Positions 35,801-48,950 of a stretch of 64,000 bases of DNA are shown here, in pieces (position 1 is the stretch's first letter; every line of letters starts with the position of its first letter). Origin of the DNA: Flaccisagitta enflata. Its lineage: Eukaryota > Chaetognatha > Sagittoidea > Aphragmophora. Below the pieces are notes generated by a model. It was not told where the DNA came from. It saw only the letters and a program-made list of their open reading frames with translations, and did no database searches. The position numbers were made by a program, and so were the translations under genes. The stretch covers positions 73,036,001 through 73,100,000 of the forward strand of contig OZ231126.1 of assembly GCA_965153355.1 (NCBI GenBank). The letters run 5' to 3'.

Positions 35801-36275
35801 TGAAGTCATTTAAGGAGGGCCACAATTTTTCATGATGGTAGTTGCATTTATTAGGAACTTCCAATTCAAATTTGAAGGCATTCCAATCATTTTTGTAGCC
35901 ATTATGAAAAAAAGAACTATTAAGTTTTCGCTTTAGGGGCCCTTTTTGAGCCTTTTTAGGTACCCCACAATAGCCCCATCATCATGATTCTTGTTTTACT
36001 GGTCTCTCACATCTTGAAATATACCCAACTATGAATTCAAACACTTGGCCTCCATTTAAGCACAAAATTTTGGCCAAAAATACCCAAAAATAGCCATTTT
36101 TTGGTGTTTTTTTGGGGCCGTTTCTAAACGCCCCCGCGTAGGGCTCTAAAAAGGTCACGGTTGGATTCCCCAGGTTTTTTTACACAAGATTGACCTTTTT
36201 TTAGCCTCCTTACTTGATTTTTTTTTTGCGACTAGAAATAATGCAGCTAGCTCAACTTGTGCAGGTAACGGTCGT
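32808..36275. mobile_element. Large foldback element, about 1.4-kb arms
   Basis: The left end CCGTTACCTGCACAAGTTG is matched by CAACTTGTGCAGGTAACGG at the right. Between them the order of landmarks (CCCTACGCGGGGGCG, GGGCCCCTAAAGCG, GACGTGGTAAAA, GGTCCCAACAG) is mirrored, with the centre at about 34875. Each arm is about 2.5 direct copies of a roughly 515-bp unit containing AATGGGGCTATTGTGG and AGTGACGTGGTAAAA. No coding capacity. HLE-2 copy 5 is inserted in the left arm only. Confidence 0.88.
33535..34217 (-). mobile_element. HLE-2 copy 5, inserted in the foldback
   Basis: Plus-strand: CTAGTCATCCAAGGATCGC, GGTCAGCGGTACCCGATGCC, then arm GGCCCCAAAGGGCCGATGTC, CTGTAGGACACAGGGGTG, AATTTCCAGACGTCC, a 21-bp core GAGAGGGCTGATTTTGGGCC repeated about 18 times, a short ACGTACGG run, and the complementary arm ending GGGGCCGCTGCCC. 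The other foldback arm has the uninterrupted site, which fixes the limits to within a few A residues. Confidence 0.9.
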
Positions 36276-36280
36276 GGTTG

Positions 36281-36460
36281 AAACTCCTGCCTCGAGACCC
36301 AAATACCGGTCTCAAACTCATATCTAAGCATTTATGTCCACCCCTAAAGACCTTAACCAACAAGCATAGGTCATTGGTCCCCTTTTGGCCACTGCACCTC
36401 CCACCATCTCATCCTTACATACACTAACTTAAGGGCATCGGGTACAGCTGCCCAACTTAC
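36281..36460 (+). mobile_element. Degenerate HLE-2 end
   Basis: CTCGAGACCCAAATACC units, then AAGCATAGGTCATTGGTCCC, CCATCTCATCCTTACATACA, and GGGCATCGGGTACAGCTGCC. Corresponds to the 3' half of HLE-2 in forward orientation. Confidence 0.65.
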
Positions 36461-37290
36461 GCTTTTAGTCCAGGATTTTAAGAAAAGGACTCGGCAAATT
36501 TGGAGCAAAACGTGAAAGTTTTTTCATATCTCAAAGAGGGTAAAAAAATGCCAAATTTTGGTATTTTTTCTTTAGACTTTGAAAGGTTTTTTTGTCTTTT
36601 TAGGTTAGTGTACCCCTTTGAAATTTTGGAAATAAGTTGGTACACTTAATGGCAACATTTTCATTAAGTAAGCACCATTGATTTTGATATTTTCCTTGAA
36701 CTAGCCCTTTTTGAAGACCATGCCTAAATTTTGAAACTGAATTTTTTGTTTTTTTAGCCAAAAGATAAAAAAACACCACATTTTTAAATTTTTTTTGCTT
36801 TTCAGGTCAATGAGGATAAAGTCAATGTTTGAAAACGATTTCAGACTTATAGCTCAAAAAACCCAAATTTTACCCCAAAATTGAAACATAGCCCTTTTTT
36901 TTGAAAAAAGGCCTAGACTTTAAACGGCAACATCTCCGCTTCTACTGAACCGATTTTGCTGAAATTTTGCATGCAAGTAGAAAAAAGGCATAATTTTCTT
37001 CACCTAAAGTTTTATAACAATCGGTCAATTCGTTTCGCGTCAGTGCAACTTCAAAGTTTTTTTTTTTTTTGGAAAAAACAAGTTTTTTTATAGAGTACAC
37101 TAAAAAATCAGATGTGTATCCCATCTAGTCTTCTTCAGCACAAAAAACTGACCCTGTATGCAAATTTTCAGGCTTTGCTCCAAAGTCGCCAAGATCTGAG
37201 CTTTTATCCCTTTTAGAGACTGGACTATTTTGCGACTTTTCATTCTTCTCATTATCGTTTAGTAGCTTCACTTTCACCTTCATTTTCATT
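36461..37290. other. AT-rich unassigned sequence
   Basis: No gene. Rich in T-runs and AAAAACA motifs, similar in texture to the adjacent foldback but without a traced match. Confidence 0.4.
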
Positions 37291-37428
37291 CAAGGACACG
37301 CTACTCTATAAGCAATTTGTTTCGGTCCGTCCGCCGGCCCGCTCGTCACTTGGTCAGTTACAACTATGGCTGTTGCTTTTGCTCTTGCCCACCCGTCCGC
37401 GATTAAGTTAGTCATGTATCCGGCCTTG
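37291..37428 (-). mobile_element. Degenerate HLE-1 copy
   Basis: GGACACGCTACTCTATAAGC, a GGTCCGTCCG core, CTCTTGCCCACCCGTCCGCG, ATTAAG, CATGTATCCGGCCTTGG. The left hairpin arm is damaged. Confidence 0.65.
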
Positions 37429-37819
37429 GCTTTGATTGTTTTCTTGTTCTTCTTCTTCGTCCTTGTTCTTCTCACAATTTTTTTTTCATCGTTACTTTTT
37501 CCACTTCTCGCTATCCCATCGTCGTAACATCGACAATAAAAACAATAACAACGACGTCGTTATTGGTAATCTCGAAAACATAAACATGAGTGGGAGGAAG
37601 CGCTTTCTCTCACCATGCCTTCTCTTTCTCATGCCAGGCGTCGACAGTTTCACGGTCCCATGTCTCTTTCTGTCGTATTTTCCGCTTCCCGGTTATTTGG
37701 CACTGGCCCGATCCTCAATACATCATCGTCATCATCAGTGCTTTTACACATAAATGTTCACTCTTACGACTCGGTAGTATGCAGTACATTTACATAAATT
37801 TGTTTTTCTTCCGCTTCTT

Positions 37820-38300
37820 CTTTATCTTTTTCTCCTTCTTCTTCTTCTTCTTCTTCTTCTTCTTCTTCTTCTTCTTTTTCCTTTTCCCTTTCTTTTTCTT
37901 TTTCTTTTTCTTTTTCCTTTTCCTTTTCCTTTTCCTTTTCCTTTTCCTTTTCCGCTTCTTCTTTATCTTTTTCTCCTTCTTCTTCTTCTTCTTCTTCTTC
38001 TTCTTCTTCTTCTTCTTCTTCTTCTTCTTCTTCTTCTTTTTCCTTTTCCCTTTCTTTTTCCTTTTCCTTTTCCTTTTCCTTTTCTTTTTCTTTTTCTTTT
38101 TCTTTTTCTTTTTCTTTTTCTTTTTCTTTTTCTTTTTCTTTTCCTTTTCCTTTTCATTTTCCTTTTCTTTTTCTTTTTCTTTTCCTTTTCCTTTTCCTTT
38201 TCCTTTTCTTTTTCTTTTTCTTTTTCTTTTTCTTTTTCTTTTTCTTTTCTTCTTCTTTTTCTTTTTCTTTTTCTTTTTCTTCTTCTTCTTCTTCTTCTTT
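37820..38300 (+). repeat. (TTC)n and (CTTTTT)n array
   Basis: Alternating TTC-triplet blocks and TTTTCC/CTTTTT hexamer blocks. A 90-bp block starting CCGCTTCTTCTTTATC appears twice (37810 and 37952). Long F-rich frames are artefacts. Confidence 0.95.
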
Positions 38301-38702
38301 TTTCATACATTTTCGTTTTCTTTTGTTTTCTTATTCCTCTTCTTCTTTTTCTCACATTTTCTTTTTCTTTTGTTTTCTTATTCCTCTTCTTTTTTTCTTC
38401 CTTTTATCGTCATACACTTTTTCTCACTCTTTCTCCTTTTCGCTCTCCTTCAGGTATCAACACAGAGTCGCCAATTGCCCCTCCCCACCTCAGAAAAAGA
38501 AACGAAACAAGCAGAACATGCCAATGACATGACCAATTATTTTTCTAACACAAGATCAATGGTTCATCATACACAGTTTCTCTCCAATCTATAGACCGAG
38601 GCAAATCCCCACTTCTGTTTTCCGTCCATTTTTCCCAACGGTTGGTTGCATTCAATTCAATCAATCATCGCGCAGCAGTATCCAATCTTTTTTTCTCTCT
38701 CT

Positions 38703-38971
38703 GGGCGTGTTTCTAGTGAGCGCCAAAAACGCGTTTGTTCCCGTGAAACGCGATAACAGTGTGAACACATATTCAAGAATTTCAACCGTCCCATGAGGGA
38801 GTGAGCCAAGTGAGTGAGCGAGCCTGTGAACGGAGCGAGCGAGCGAAGCAAGCATTGCAAAGTGGAGCGCTGCGAAGCGAGTGAGCGCAGTGAGCGGTGC
38901 GAGCGAACGAACGTAGCGAGCGACCGAGTGGCCCGTTCAAGACGCGGTTGTCTCTGTCTAGAAATGCCCCC
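38703..38971 (+). mobile_element. GAGC-rich MITE, copy 1
   Basis: Termini GGGCGTGTTTCTAGT and complement TCTAGAAATGCCCCC. The interior has GTGAAACGCGATAACAGTG and a run of GAGCGAGCGAAGC-like units. Same element at 49537-49819. No transposase. Confidence 0.85.
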
Positions 38972-39220
38972 TTACTCTCTCTGCCCGACTAATGGATATG
39001 TAGATTAAAGGCGATTAGATCAACGCGCCTGGCCTGGCCATTGGCTGCTCAATCGTTTCACCTTCATTACACTTTCCACTTTTACAAACGTCATTAGTTA
39101 CATCACTCGGCCATTTCATCTCTATCGCCTCTTTACCACTTCTAAATCTTTAGTTAGTTAATCTACAAACTTTAGTTAGTTGATCTACAATCTTTAGTTA
39201 GTCACAACTGAATAATGATT
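38972..39220. other. Unassigned sequence with TTTAGTTAGTT repeats
   Basis: ATCTACAA(A/T)CTTTAGTTAGTTGA occurs three times at about 39150-39205. Confidence 0.6.
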
Positions 39221-39467
39221 TTAGTTGTTTGCTAAGCGAATCAAAAAGAGGGTGTGTCCGTAGGTTGGTTGGTTGGTTAGTTTAGTAATTTTGGTTATGC
39301 AAAAATTTGAATGACGCGAAATTGGCTGACATAGCGGTTTTTTAGGATTACGGCCCTTGCCCAGCCACATTACACCCCCGACCCCCCACGCACTACCCCT
39401 GTCCTCTCGCAAAAGTCCCCCTGCCCACCCAAAAGTGACTAATCATTGGCCGTGTATCTGGCCTTAC
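39221..39467 (-). mobile_element. Degenerate HLE-1 copy
   Basis: TTTTAGTTGTTTGCTAAGCG, GTGTGTCCGTAGG, a GGTTGGTT core, CCCTGCCCACCC, AAAAGTGACTAA and GGCCGTGTATCTGGCCTTAC. Confidence 0.6.
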
Positions 39468-39849
39468 TACCCTTGAATATTTTTCAATTTTCTTTGATTA
39501 TCACTGTGCCACATCGCCGCTCCTTTTCTACTTCATTCATTTATGATTTCTGGTCATCACTCATTACCATTTTTACCTTCGATAAAGTTGTCAGATCCAC
39601 AATGGTTTCTAGTTATATATTCTATACTCAATATCATTTTTTAACTTTTTCTAGTAAATTCCAATCATGTCTTCTTGCGTCCATCGGGTAATACCTAAGT
39701 GATCACATCGAGGAATATTTGATAATGATAATGATAATACATTCTGTCATTTATAGATCCATTCAGCCTCTTTCTGATGCATCAGTAAGGTCAGTTCAAT
39801 TCGTTGTATGTCTTATCAGTCATCGTTTGTTTGTTACAACTCTTTATTC

Positions 39850-41171
<1,322 letters not shown>

Positions 41172-41340
41172 CAAGGCTGGAACCATATTTGAGGTCACCA
41201 GACCATTTGGGCAGGAGCAGTGAGGTCAAAGAAATAAAATCATAAAAAAAAATAAAGTGTGACCAACCAACCGACCAACCAACCGACCAACCAACCAACC
41301 GACGGACAAAGCGGGTTGTAGAGTCGCGTGCACGCGACTA
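41172..41340 (+). mobile_element. HLE-1 copy lacking the 5' subterminal repeat
   Basis: CAAGGCTGGAACC runs directly into TTTGAGGTCACCAGACCATT, TGGGCAGGAGCAGTGAGG, AAAGTGTGACC, an (AACC/GACC)n core, AAAGCGGGTTGTAGAGTC and the perfect hairpin AGTCGCGTGCACGCGACT. The AGTCGCGTGC/GGGTGGGCAGGGG block present in the 28123 copy is deleted. Confidence 0.8.
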
Positions 41341-42481
41341 AAAAGATGCACCTACTTATCAATTGATATAACAGATATGAAAAAACAATATCAAGTATTT
41401 TCAATTAAATATTTTTCAAGATTTTCGAAAAAATCTTTCAATGTAGACCAATCCTAGGTCTGTTTCTCGAAAGGTTTAGAAGTTAGAGCTCTGCAAAATG
41501 AAGCATTGATTTGCTTAAACGTAATTTTTATTATGATTGCTTAACTGTTTTGGACAATGTTTTTGCTCAAAATGATGCCACTTCATAACGAAAAAAGATA
41601 GAAATGCCAGATTGGCGCCAAATGAAAGTACTTTCTAAGGGCTTTCAATTTGTTTAACATTTCAATCAGTTTTTTTGAAAATTTATAGGCAAAATTAATC
41701 ATCTAAAAGTGCGTCTTTTTGTTCAGTCGTGTTGTAAGCTGACACGAGATGTTCTCACCTGATGAGTTATCAACCAACTATGAATACTTGATCTTTTGTC
41801 GCCAAATGTAGAATGTCAGAGCATACAACAATATCCAAAGAAATCCAGTCTGATTCATCATTAATGCTTTTCCAGAGAGTAATGATTGAGTCGTTTCGTA
41901 AGAAGCGGAAGTTACTGAACAAGGTCCGCCTTCTGATGAATGATGGGAGTTATTTTTAAATTTTTCAGTTTCATGATGGTGTCCCAATGGCTGACTCGTT
42001 GCAAACCTTTAATTTTGTTGCAAAAACTTTGTTTCGTTTACACCCAACGATTTTGGCTCATCAAGACACATCAAGGCACATCAAGACTAAATTTTGCAAA
42101 AGAATATAATCTTGAATCATACAATATCATCATTTATCAATAAACGCTAGCCAAACACAGGGCAACAGTCTAGGGCAGTTGAGAAGGAGCAGTTCAACAA
42201 AGTATACTCACGCTTGACAAATACACACTATAGTAAAGAACAATGTAAAGTAACTATCAAAAATCCAAAAGAGATAGTCATATAGAATAATAGACAAAAA
42301 CATGGACATGGAAGACTGATATACAAAGATAGACGCAGAAATGTCATCGCAGAAAATTAAGAAGAAACCTGACATATATTCTGACAGACACAGTTACAGA
42401 GACATACAGCCTGTATGATACAGGCCAACAGATAGATTTATAGAAAATCATATACTAAGACAGTCCAGCAGACAAACAGAA

Positions 42482-42488
<7 letters not shown>
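41341..42488. other. AT-rich unassigned sequence
   Basis: No coding signal or clear repeat traced. Confidence 0.5.

Positions 42489-42489
<1 letters not shown>

Positions 42490-42563
<74 letters not shown>
42490..42563 (+). repeat. (GA)n microsatellite
   Basis: About 37 GA units after an A-run. Confidence 0.97.
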
Positions 42564-42566
<3 letters not shown>

Positions 42567-42939
42567 CAGAGTAAGAAAGGAAGTGAGAGAAGTAAAGTAA
42601 ACGCACTATGGAGGGATCAGGGAAATTGAGATTTCGAGAATTGGTTCAACAGAAATTAGGTTATTCCTTCATTGAATTTGCTTCGAGGCTTGTTATGAAT
42701 GTAGTTTTAGCCTCGACTTCCGTTTCCGATCTTTCCATCTTAGAAAACCCTTTTACGACTTTTCTTGTTTTCATTCTCCTTTAATCCCTTCTCTTTCTCT
42801 CTTTTAAAAGCTCCTTACCTCTATCGTTGCTTCATGTTTCTTTTCCTCTTCCTTCTTTGGGCTGTGTTGCATTCTTTTTCTACTTCTTCACCTTGTTTTC
42901 CCCTCTTCATACACTTCTTCTTCGTTTCATTCTTATTTT

Positions 42940-43072
42940 TTTTCTTCGTCTTCTTTTTCTTCTTCTTCTTCTTCTTTTTCTTCTTCTTCTTCTTCTTCTT
43001 GTTCTTCTTGTTCTTCTTCTTCTTCTTCTCCTTCTTCTTCCTCTTCTTCTTTTTCTTCTTCTTCTTCTTATC
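42940..43072 (+). repeat. (TTC)n microsatellite
   Basis: TTC triplets with TTTTTC and TTG interruptions, directly upstream of HLE-2 copy 6. Confidence 0.95.
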
Positions 43073-43078
43073 CTTTTT

Positions 43079-43739
43079 GGGCAGCGGCCCCGGAGGGGCC
43101 GATGACCTATGATTCAACATAGGGCAATTTTCTTCAGTTTCCGTCTGTCTGTCCCCCCTCCCCCCCCGAAACCCCAAACAAGGCTTCCCAGGCCTAAAAT
43201 CAAGCCTTTATAAGCCCAAATTAAGCCTTTCAGACCTCTAATCGGGCCTCTCAGACCCAAAATCAGGGCTCTCAGACCTACATTCAGGACTTTCAGGCCT
43301 CAAATAAAGCCTCTCAGACCTCAAATTAGGCCTTTGAGACCCTTGATTGGACCTCTCAGACCCCAAATCTGGCCTCTCCAGGTAAAAAGCCGGCCTCATA
43401 TTCCTTAAATCAGACCTTGCAGACCTATAATCCGACATCTTAGCTGCCAAAATCAGCTTCTCAAACCTTCATATGTCCGAGTCCCCTCTACCCAGGCACA
43501 AATCACTCCTCTCAGCTCTGGCCTAAAATGAGGCCCTTAAGACCCCAAATCTGGCATCTCAGACCTCAAATCAGGCCCATTGGTCAACAAACAGAAAATA
43601 GACACAGGAGAAAATTGCCCTATGTGGAATCATAGGTCATCGGCCCCTCCGGGGCCGCTGCCCCTCTCACCAGCTCATCCTTACATACACCAACATAGGG
43701 GCAACGGGTACCGCTAACCATGTGACGCTTTTGCGACTA
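43079..43739 (+). mobile_element. HLE-2 copy 6, forward orientation
   Basis: 5' arm GGGCAGCGGCCCCGGAGGGG, CCGATGACCTATGATTC, ACATAGGGCAATTTTCT; the closing arm is the complement (AGAAAATTGCCCTATGT, GAATCATAGGTCATCGG, CCCCTCCGGGGCCGCTGCCC). The GGAG loop here replaces GAAG of other copies and its partner reads CTCC. The core has about 20-bp CCTCTCAGACCTCAAATCAG units. The tail is GCAACGGGTACCGCTAACCA and a terminal CGCTTTTGCGACTA hairpin. Confidence 0.88.
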
Positions 43740-44036
43740 TTTCTCTCTTTCATCTTCATACCTCCTTCCATCTTTAACACTTCTTTCTTCCTCCTTTCTT
43801 CCTCCTTTCTTCCACCTTATTTTTTCTCCGTTGACATCCAATGACGCTTTTTCTTGCTGGTAGAACTCTTTGCCTGCCGAAAGACGGGCAAAAATAATAT
43901 TTGTGATGAAAAGTTCCTTGATTAATTCCACCCCCAAATCAAGACTGAAAGACATATGGTAGCCCAAATGGAAAGTATATAAGTAAGGACGATTAAGGAC
44001 GACTGATGCGTGGCCGAGGCGATATTGACACTTTAA

Positions 44037-44189
44037 AGTCGCGGACAAGTGACTTTATCAGAGGCTTTGTCCGTCCATCCGTCCGTCCGTCCGTCCGTCC
44101 GTCCGTGGTGATCTAGTTGGAAATGTGAAAACGCGCATTTCCGCCCCTGCCACCTGTCCGCGACAGATATTGGCCGTGTATCAGACGTT
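44037..44189 (-). mobile_element. HLE-1 copy, GGAC subtype
   Basis: AGTCGCGGACAAGTGACTT, TATCAGAGGCTTTGTCCG, a (GTCC)n core, CGCATTTCCGCCCCTGCC, TGTCCGCGACAG, GGCCGTGTATCAGACG. Confidence 0.78.
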
Positions 44190-44229
44190 CTGTTATGCCC
44201 CCATATTCCTAGGGGAAGGCCGGCTCGCG

Positions 44230-45880
44230 ATTAAATTGGTACTTTATTGTATCAAAAAGCAATTTCTGGTCTTGTTAAGGATTTTCTACCTTTCCTGGGT
44301 AACGGTTTTGGTTTTACTATCATGTGTAATAGGTGGTTGTTAGGAAAATGTCCAATTTTGGTCACTTTGGCCTCAAATTTAGGCCACTTCGCCTTTAAAA
44401 TCGAACCTAAAATCCATGAGATTATTAAACTAGAGCTCAAGAGCTAACCAGTGGTGCAATCCGCATGTTTTTATCGTTATTTGTTTAGATTTGAGAGAGT
44501 TTTAAAGATGGGGCTTGAGAGGTTTTTTTTGCAGCATGAAATCTGGGGTTAATTTGGACATTTTTCACGTTTTTTCACTATATCGCGGCTTTGGATGGAC
44601 CAATCTTTAAAAAATTGGTGACCAAATTGAAGAGTTTTTGATGCTCTAACTGGTTCTGGAAAAAAATTTTGATCGATATGGCCTCAAAAAAAATTTATTT
44701 ACTCTCAAAGCAGGTGAAAAAAGTCAAATTTTCATGTCATTTAGGTTGTTTTTCATTGAAAAATTAAGCCACTTACAAACTGAAAATTGACTTAAAATCC
44801 ATGAGCAAATCAAACTACAGCTCAAGAGCTAATCAGTGGTGTAATCGGCATGTCTATTTGCTTCCGAATTTGGATTTTACAAAACTTCAAAGATACAAGG
44901 GTATGGTGAAATGATGATTTTCCATTATTTTAGTCACTTTTAGCTCTAAATTTGGCCATTTTGCCTTTGAAATCGAAGGTAAAATCCATGAGATTGTTAA
45001 ACTAGAGCTCAAAAGCTAACTAGTGGTGCAATCCGCGTGTTTCCATCTTTTTTTGTAAAGATTTGAGAGGGTTTTAAAGATGGGGCTCATGAGAGCTTTT
45101 TTGCAACACAAAATGTGGGGAAAATTGGACATTTCTCACGTTTTTCACTATATCTCAACTTTGCATCAACCGATTTTTAAAAAATTGGTGACCAAATTGA
45201 AGATTTTTTGATGCTCTAGCTTATCCTTGAAAAAATTTTGATCAATTTGGCCTCCAAAAAATTTTATTGACTCTCAAAGCAGGTGTAAAAAGTCGAGTTT
45301 CATGTCAAAGTGCTTACAAAGACAAAATTTGATCTTCAGTGAAGATGAACAATTTCATATAATTCTCCTTCACATAATTGATTGTAGAATCTAAATAGTG
45401 AATTTTACTATTTTTTTTAAAACATATTAAGACATATTCTGAAGACATAAGATTAAATTGTGTAAATTGAAAAAAAAAAAAACCTAAATTCTTCTACAAA
45501 ACTCTTTTTACCGACATTTGTTCCCATGTTCTTTACTTAATTGATTTAATGATTCTTTTTACAAAAATATCATAAATATTTCCTTATTTCTTTAAAATTA
45601 GAAAAAAATGCTATTCAGAAATATATCAGAAAGAAAGATACAGCCCCTGACCATCTGTATGACTGCCCCTGCCCAGCTTCATTCTGACCCTGCCTACCCG
45701 CAAGCAACTGCCTAATGGCTGTGTATCCAGCATCGGTAAAACCAAAATTTTCTATATAACAGTAGAATTCGACTTTTTACACCTGCTTTGAGAGTCAGTA
45801 AAATTTTTTGGAGGCTGAATCGATCAAAATTTTTTCAAGGATAAGCTAGAGCATCAAAAAATCATACATTGGTCATTTTA
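44230..45880. repeat. Direct and inverted repeat complex, period about 569 bp
   Basis: Two direct units contain AGCTAAC(C/T)AGTGGTGCAATCC, TTTTTCACTATATC, AAAAAATTGGTGACCAAATT and CTCTCAAAGCAGGTG (44706 and 45275). A partial unit with AGCTAATCAGTGGTG lies near 44830. An inverted piece at about 45776-45880 mirrors 45190-45300. Probably a degraded inverted-repeat transposon with internal duplications. No coding capacity. Confidence 0.75.
45669..45742 (-). mobile_element. HLE-1 5' fragment
   Basis: CCCCTGCCCAGC, CCTACCCGCAAGCAACTG, GGCTGTGTATCCAGC is the CAAGGCC-side third of HLE-1, without core or hairpin. It lies inside the repeat complex. Confidence 0.6.
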
Positions 45881-47089
45881 GACTACTCATGATCGAGATC
45901 TCTCTTATCTTTGAGTTCACATAACTAAAGCCTAAGCACTAAGTACTACGAGAAAGGCTTTTCTAGTTAGAGTGCATTTATTCAGGAAAAGACGTTTTAA
46001 AAGACATCTTGAGGCATTTAAGCTGAAAAAAAGAATCCTGCACTTAACCTTATCAAATAGTATATGACTTATAATCACACATGAAGCGTAACGAGGACAA
46101 AAGAAAAAAATAAAAGTACAAGGCGATAATATTAGGATATTGATATAGTAGAAGTCAGCGATCTAGCGCGCACCAAGGAGTCAGATGGAAGGTAGCAAAA
46201 TCTTTCAAAGAAATTGTCTTTGCGTTTAGCTATAAGCTCTTCCCATGTAGGGCGACCAAGAGCATGCTGCAAGTCCGTAACACTCTCACGCCAAGAGTAA
46301 TTGAAAACTTTTCGAAACATGTAGGCGACTCGCATTTTGCTTTTTTGTCTTCTGTCGGAAATGTGAACAACTTAAATAGCGTAGGAGAGAATGGACAGGC
46401 AATGGGTTTCGAGGAGACGCAGCATGACTAAGTCATCTGATTTGCCATCAACACGCAGTATTGTGTTGGCAGCACGGTAAGACTTTCCAAGTGAGTCGTT
46501 GATACAGCAGTTGAACGTGGTACCGTCGACAAGTGTAACTCCTAGATAGTTCCACCTATCTATCCATTCGATAGTAGATCCGTCTAGAGTGATGTGACAT
46601 CTGGGATGGGAACCTTTGTCAAACCAAAGAGCTTTGGTTTTTTGGGATTCAACTTGATATCCCATTCATTGCAATAATTTTCACAGATAATGAGCATGCG
46701 CTGTAATCCTTTAATTGAGGGCTAGAGAAGGGTCAAGTCGTCTGCATACATGAGAGCAGCGGCAAATTGGTTCAGCAAATAGCAGCCAATGCCACTAGCT
46801 TCTAGTAATGATAGCAAGTCATCGACGTAGAGACTGTAAAAATCGGGAGAGAGAACGCCTCCTTGTCGTACACCGGCAATGACTGGAAACCAATCACTAT
46901 ATGTGCCATCCCAGAGGACTCGACTGAAAAGACCGTCATACCAGCAAATGATAATGTCAATGAAGATCTCGGGGAGATTTTTTTTTTCAATCATTTTTAG
47001 TCGCGTGCACGCGACTCTACAACCCGCTCTGTCGGTCGGTCGGTCGGTCCGTCGGTCGGTCGGTCGGTCGGTCGGTAACACTTTGCTTT

Positions 47090-48190
47090 TTTGTGTCATT
47101 TTTGGTCATTTTTGGTTGCTTTTAGTCATTTTTGGTCATTTTTGGTTGCTTTTAGTCATTTTTGGTCATTTTTGGTCATTTTTGGTCATTTTGGTCATTT
47201 TGGTCATTTTGGTCATTTTTGGTCATTTTTGGTCATTTTTGGTCGTTTTTGATCATTCATAATCATTTTTAATCATTTCTAATCATTTTTAATCATTTTT
47301 GATCATTTTTGGTCATTTTTGGTCACTTTGATCATTTTTGTCATTTTGGCCATTTTGGTCATTTTGGTCATTTTTGGTCATTTTTGGTCATTTTTGATCA
47401 TTTTTGATCATTTTTGATCATTTTTGGTCATTTTGGTCATTTTGGTCATTTTTGGTCATTTTTGTAATTTTTGGTCATTTTTGGTCATTTTGGTCATTTT
47501 AGTCATTTTGGTCATTTTGGTCATTTTGATCAATTTTGGTCATTTTGATCATTTTGGTCATTTTTGGTCATTTTGGTCATTTTAGGTTGTTTTGGGTCAT
47601 TTGTGTCATTTGGACATTTCTGGCTATTTTTGATCATTTTTGTCATTTTGGTCTTTTATCATTTTTGGGCATTTTGGTCATGTTGGTCATTTTGGTCATT
47701 TTTGATCAATTTTGGTCATTTTTGATCATTTTTGGTCATTTTGGGTCATCTTGGGTCATCTTGGGTCATTTTGTGTCATTTTATGTCATTTTTGTTCATT
47801 TTGGTCATTTGGTCATTTTGGATTTCAGGTCATTTGAGGTCATTTAGGTCATTTTAGGTCACTTTGATAATTTTTGGTCATATTTGGTCATTGGTCATCT
47901 TTGGTCATTTTGGTCATTTGGGGTCGTTTTTGGTCATTTGGTCTTTTGGTCGTTTTGGTCATTTTGAATTTTTGTTATTTTTGGTCATTTTTGGTCTTTT
48001 TTGGACATTTTTGTTCGTTTTTGGTCATTTTGGTCATGTTTGGTCATTTTTGGTCATTTTTGGTTATTTTGGCCAAATTGGTCATTCTTGGTCATTTATG
48101 GTCATCTTTGGTCATCTTTGGTCATTTTGGTCATTTTGGTCATTTTGGTCATTTTGGTCATTTTTGGTCATTTTTGGTCATTTTGGTTAA
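47090..48190 (+). repeat. (GGTCATTTTT)n array
   Basis: About 110 units of 9-11 bp. Frames giving VIFGHFWSF are artefacts. Confidence 0.96.
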
Positions 48191-48309
48191 AGTCTGCTGG
48201 TTAAAGTCTGCTGGTTAAGTCTGCTGGTTGAAGTCTGCTGGTTTTAATCTAATGGTTTAAGTCTGCAGGTCTAATGGTTTAAGTCTGCTGGTTTAGGTCT
48301 GCTGGTTAA

Positions 48310-48950
48310 AATATTTGAAGATAAGTCTGGTTTAAGTCTGGTTTAAGTCTGGTTTAAGTCTGGTTTAAGTCTGGTTTAAGTCTGGTTTAAGACTGGTTCA
48401 TGTCTGATTTATGTCTGGTTTAGGTCTGGGTTAGGTCTGGTGTATGTCTGGTTTGTGTCTGGTTTTTGTTTGATTTAGATCTGATTTAGGTCTGATTTAG
48501 GTCTGGTTTTGGTCTGGTTTTGGTCTGGTTTTGGTCTGGTTTAATTCTTGTTTGAGTCTGGTTTGAGTCTGGTTTGAGTCTGGTTTGAGTCTGGTTTGAG
48601 TCTGGTTTGAGTCTGGTTTGAGTCTGGTTTGAGCCTGGTTTGAGCCTGGTTTCGGTCTGGTTTAAGTCTGGTTTGAGTCTGGTTTGAGTCTGGTTTGAGT
48701 CTGGTTTGAGTCTGGTTTGAGTCTGGTTTGAGTCTGGTTTGAGTCTGGTTTGAGTCTGGTTTGAGTCTGGTTTGAGTCTGGTTTGAGTCTGGTTTGAGTC
48801 TGGTTTGAGTCTGGTTTGAGTCTGGCTTAAATCTGGTTTATGTCTGGTTTATGTCTGATTTAGGTCTGGTTTAATTCCGGTTTGAGTCTGGTTTGAGTCT
48901 GGTTTGAGTCTGGTTTGAGTCTGGTTTGGGTCTGGTTTGGGTCTGTTTTG
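48310..48950 (+). repeat. (GTCTGGTTTGA)n array
   Basis: About 55 units of 11 bp. The centre is homogeneous GTTTGAGTCTG and the edges carry GTTTAAG and GTTTAGG variants. Confidence 0.96.

Noticed and set aside
37590-38594. 334-codon phenylalanine-rich frame
   Set aside because: Translation of TTC/CTTTTT arrays with non-repetitive edges; no domain.
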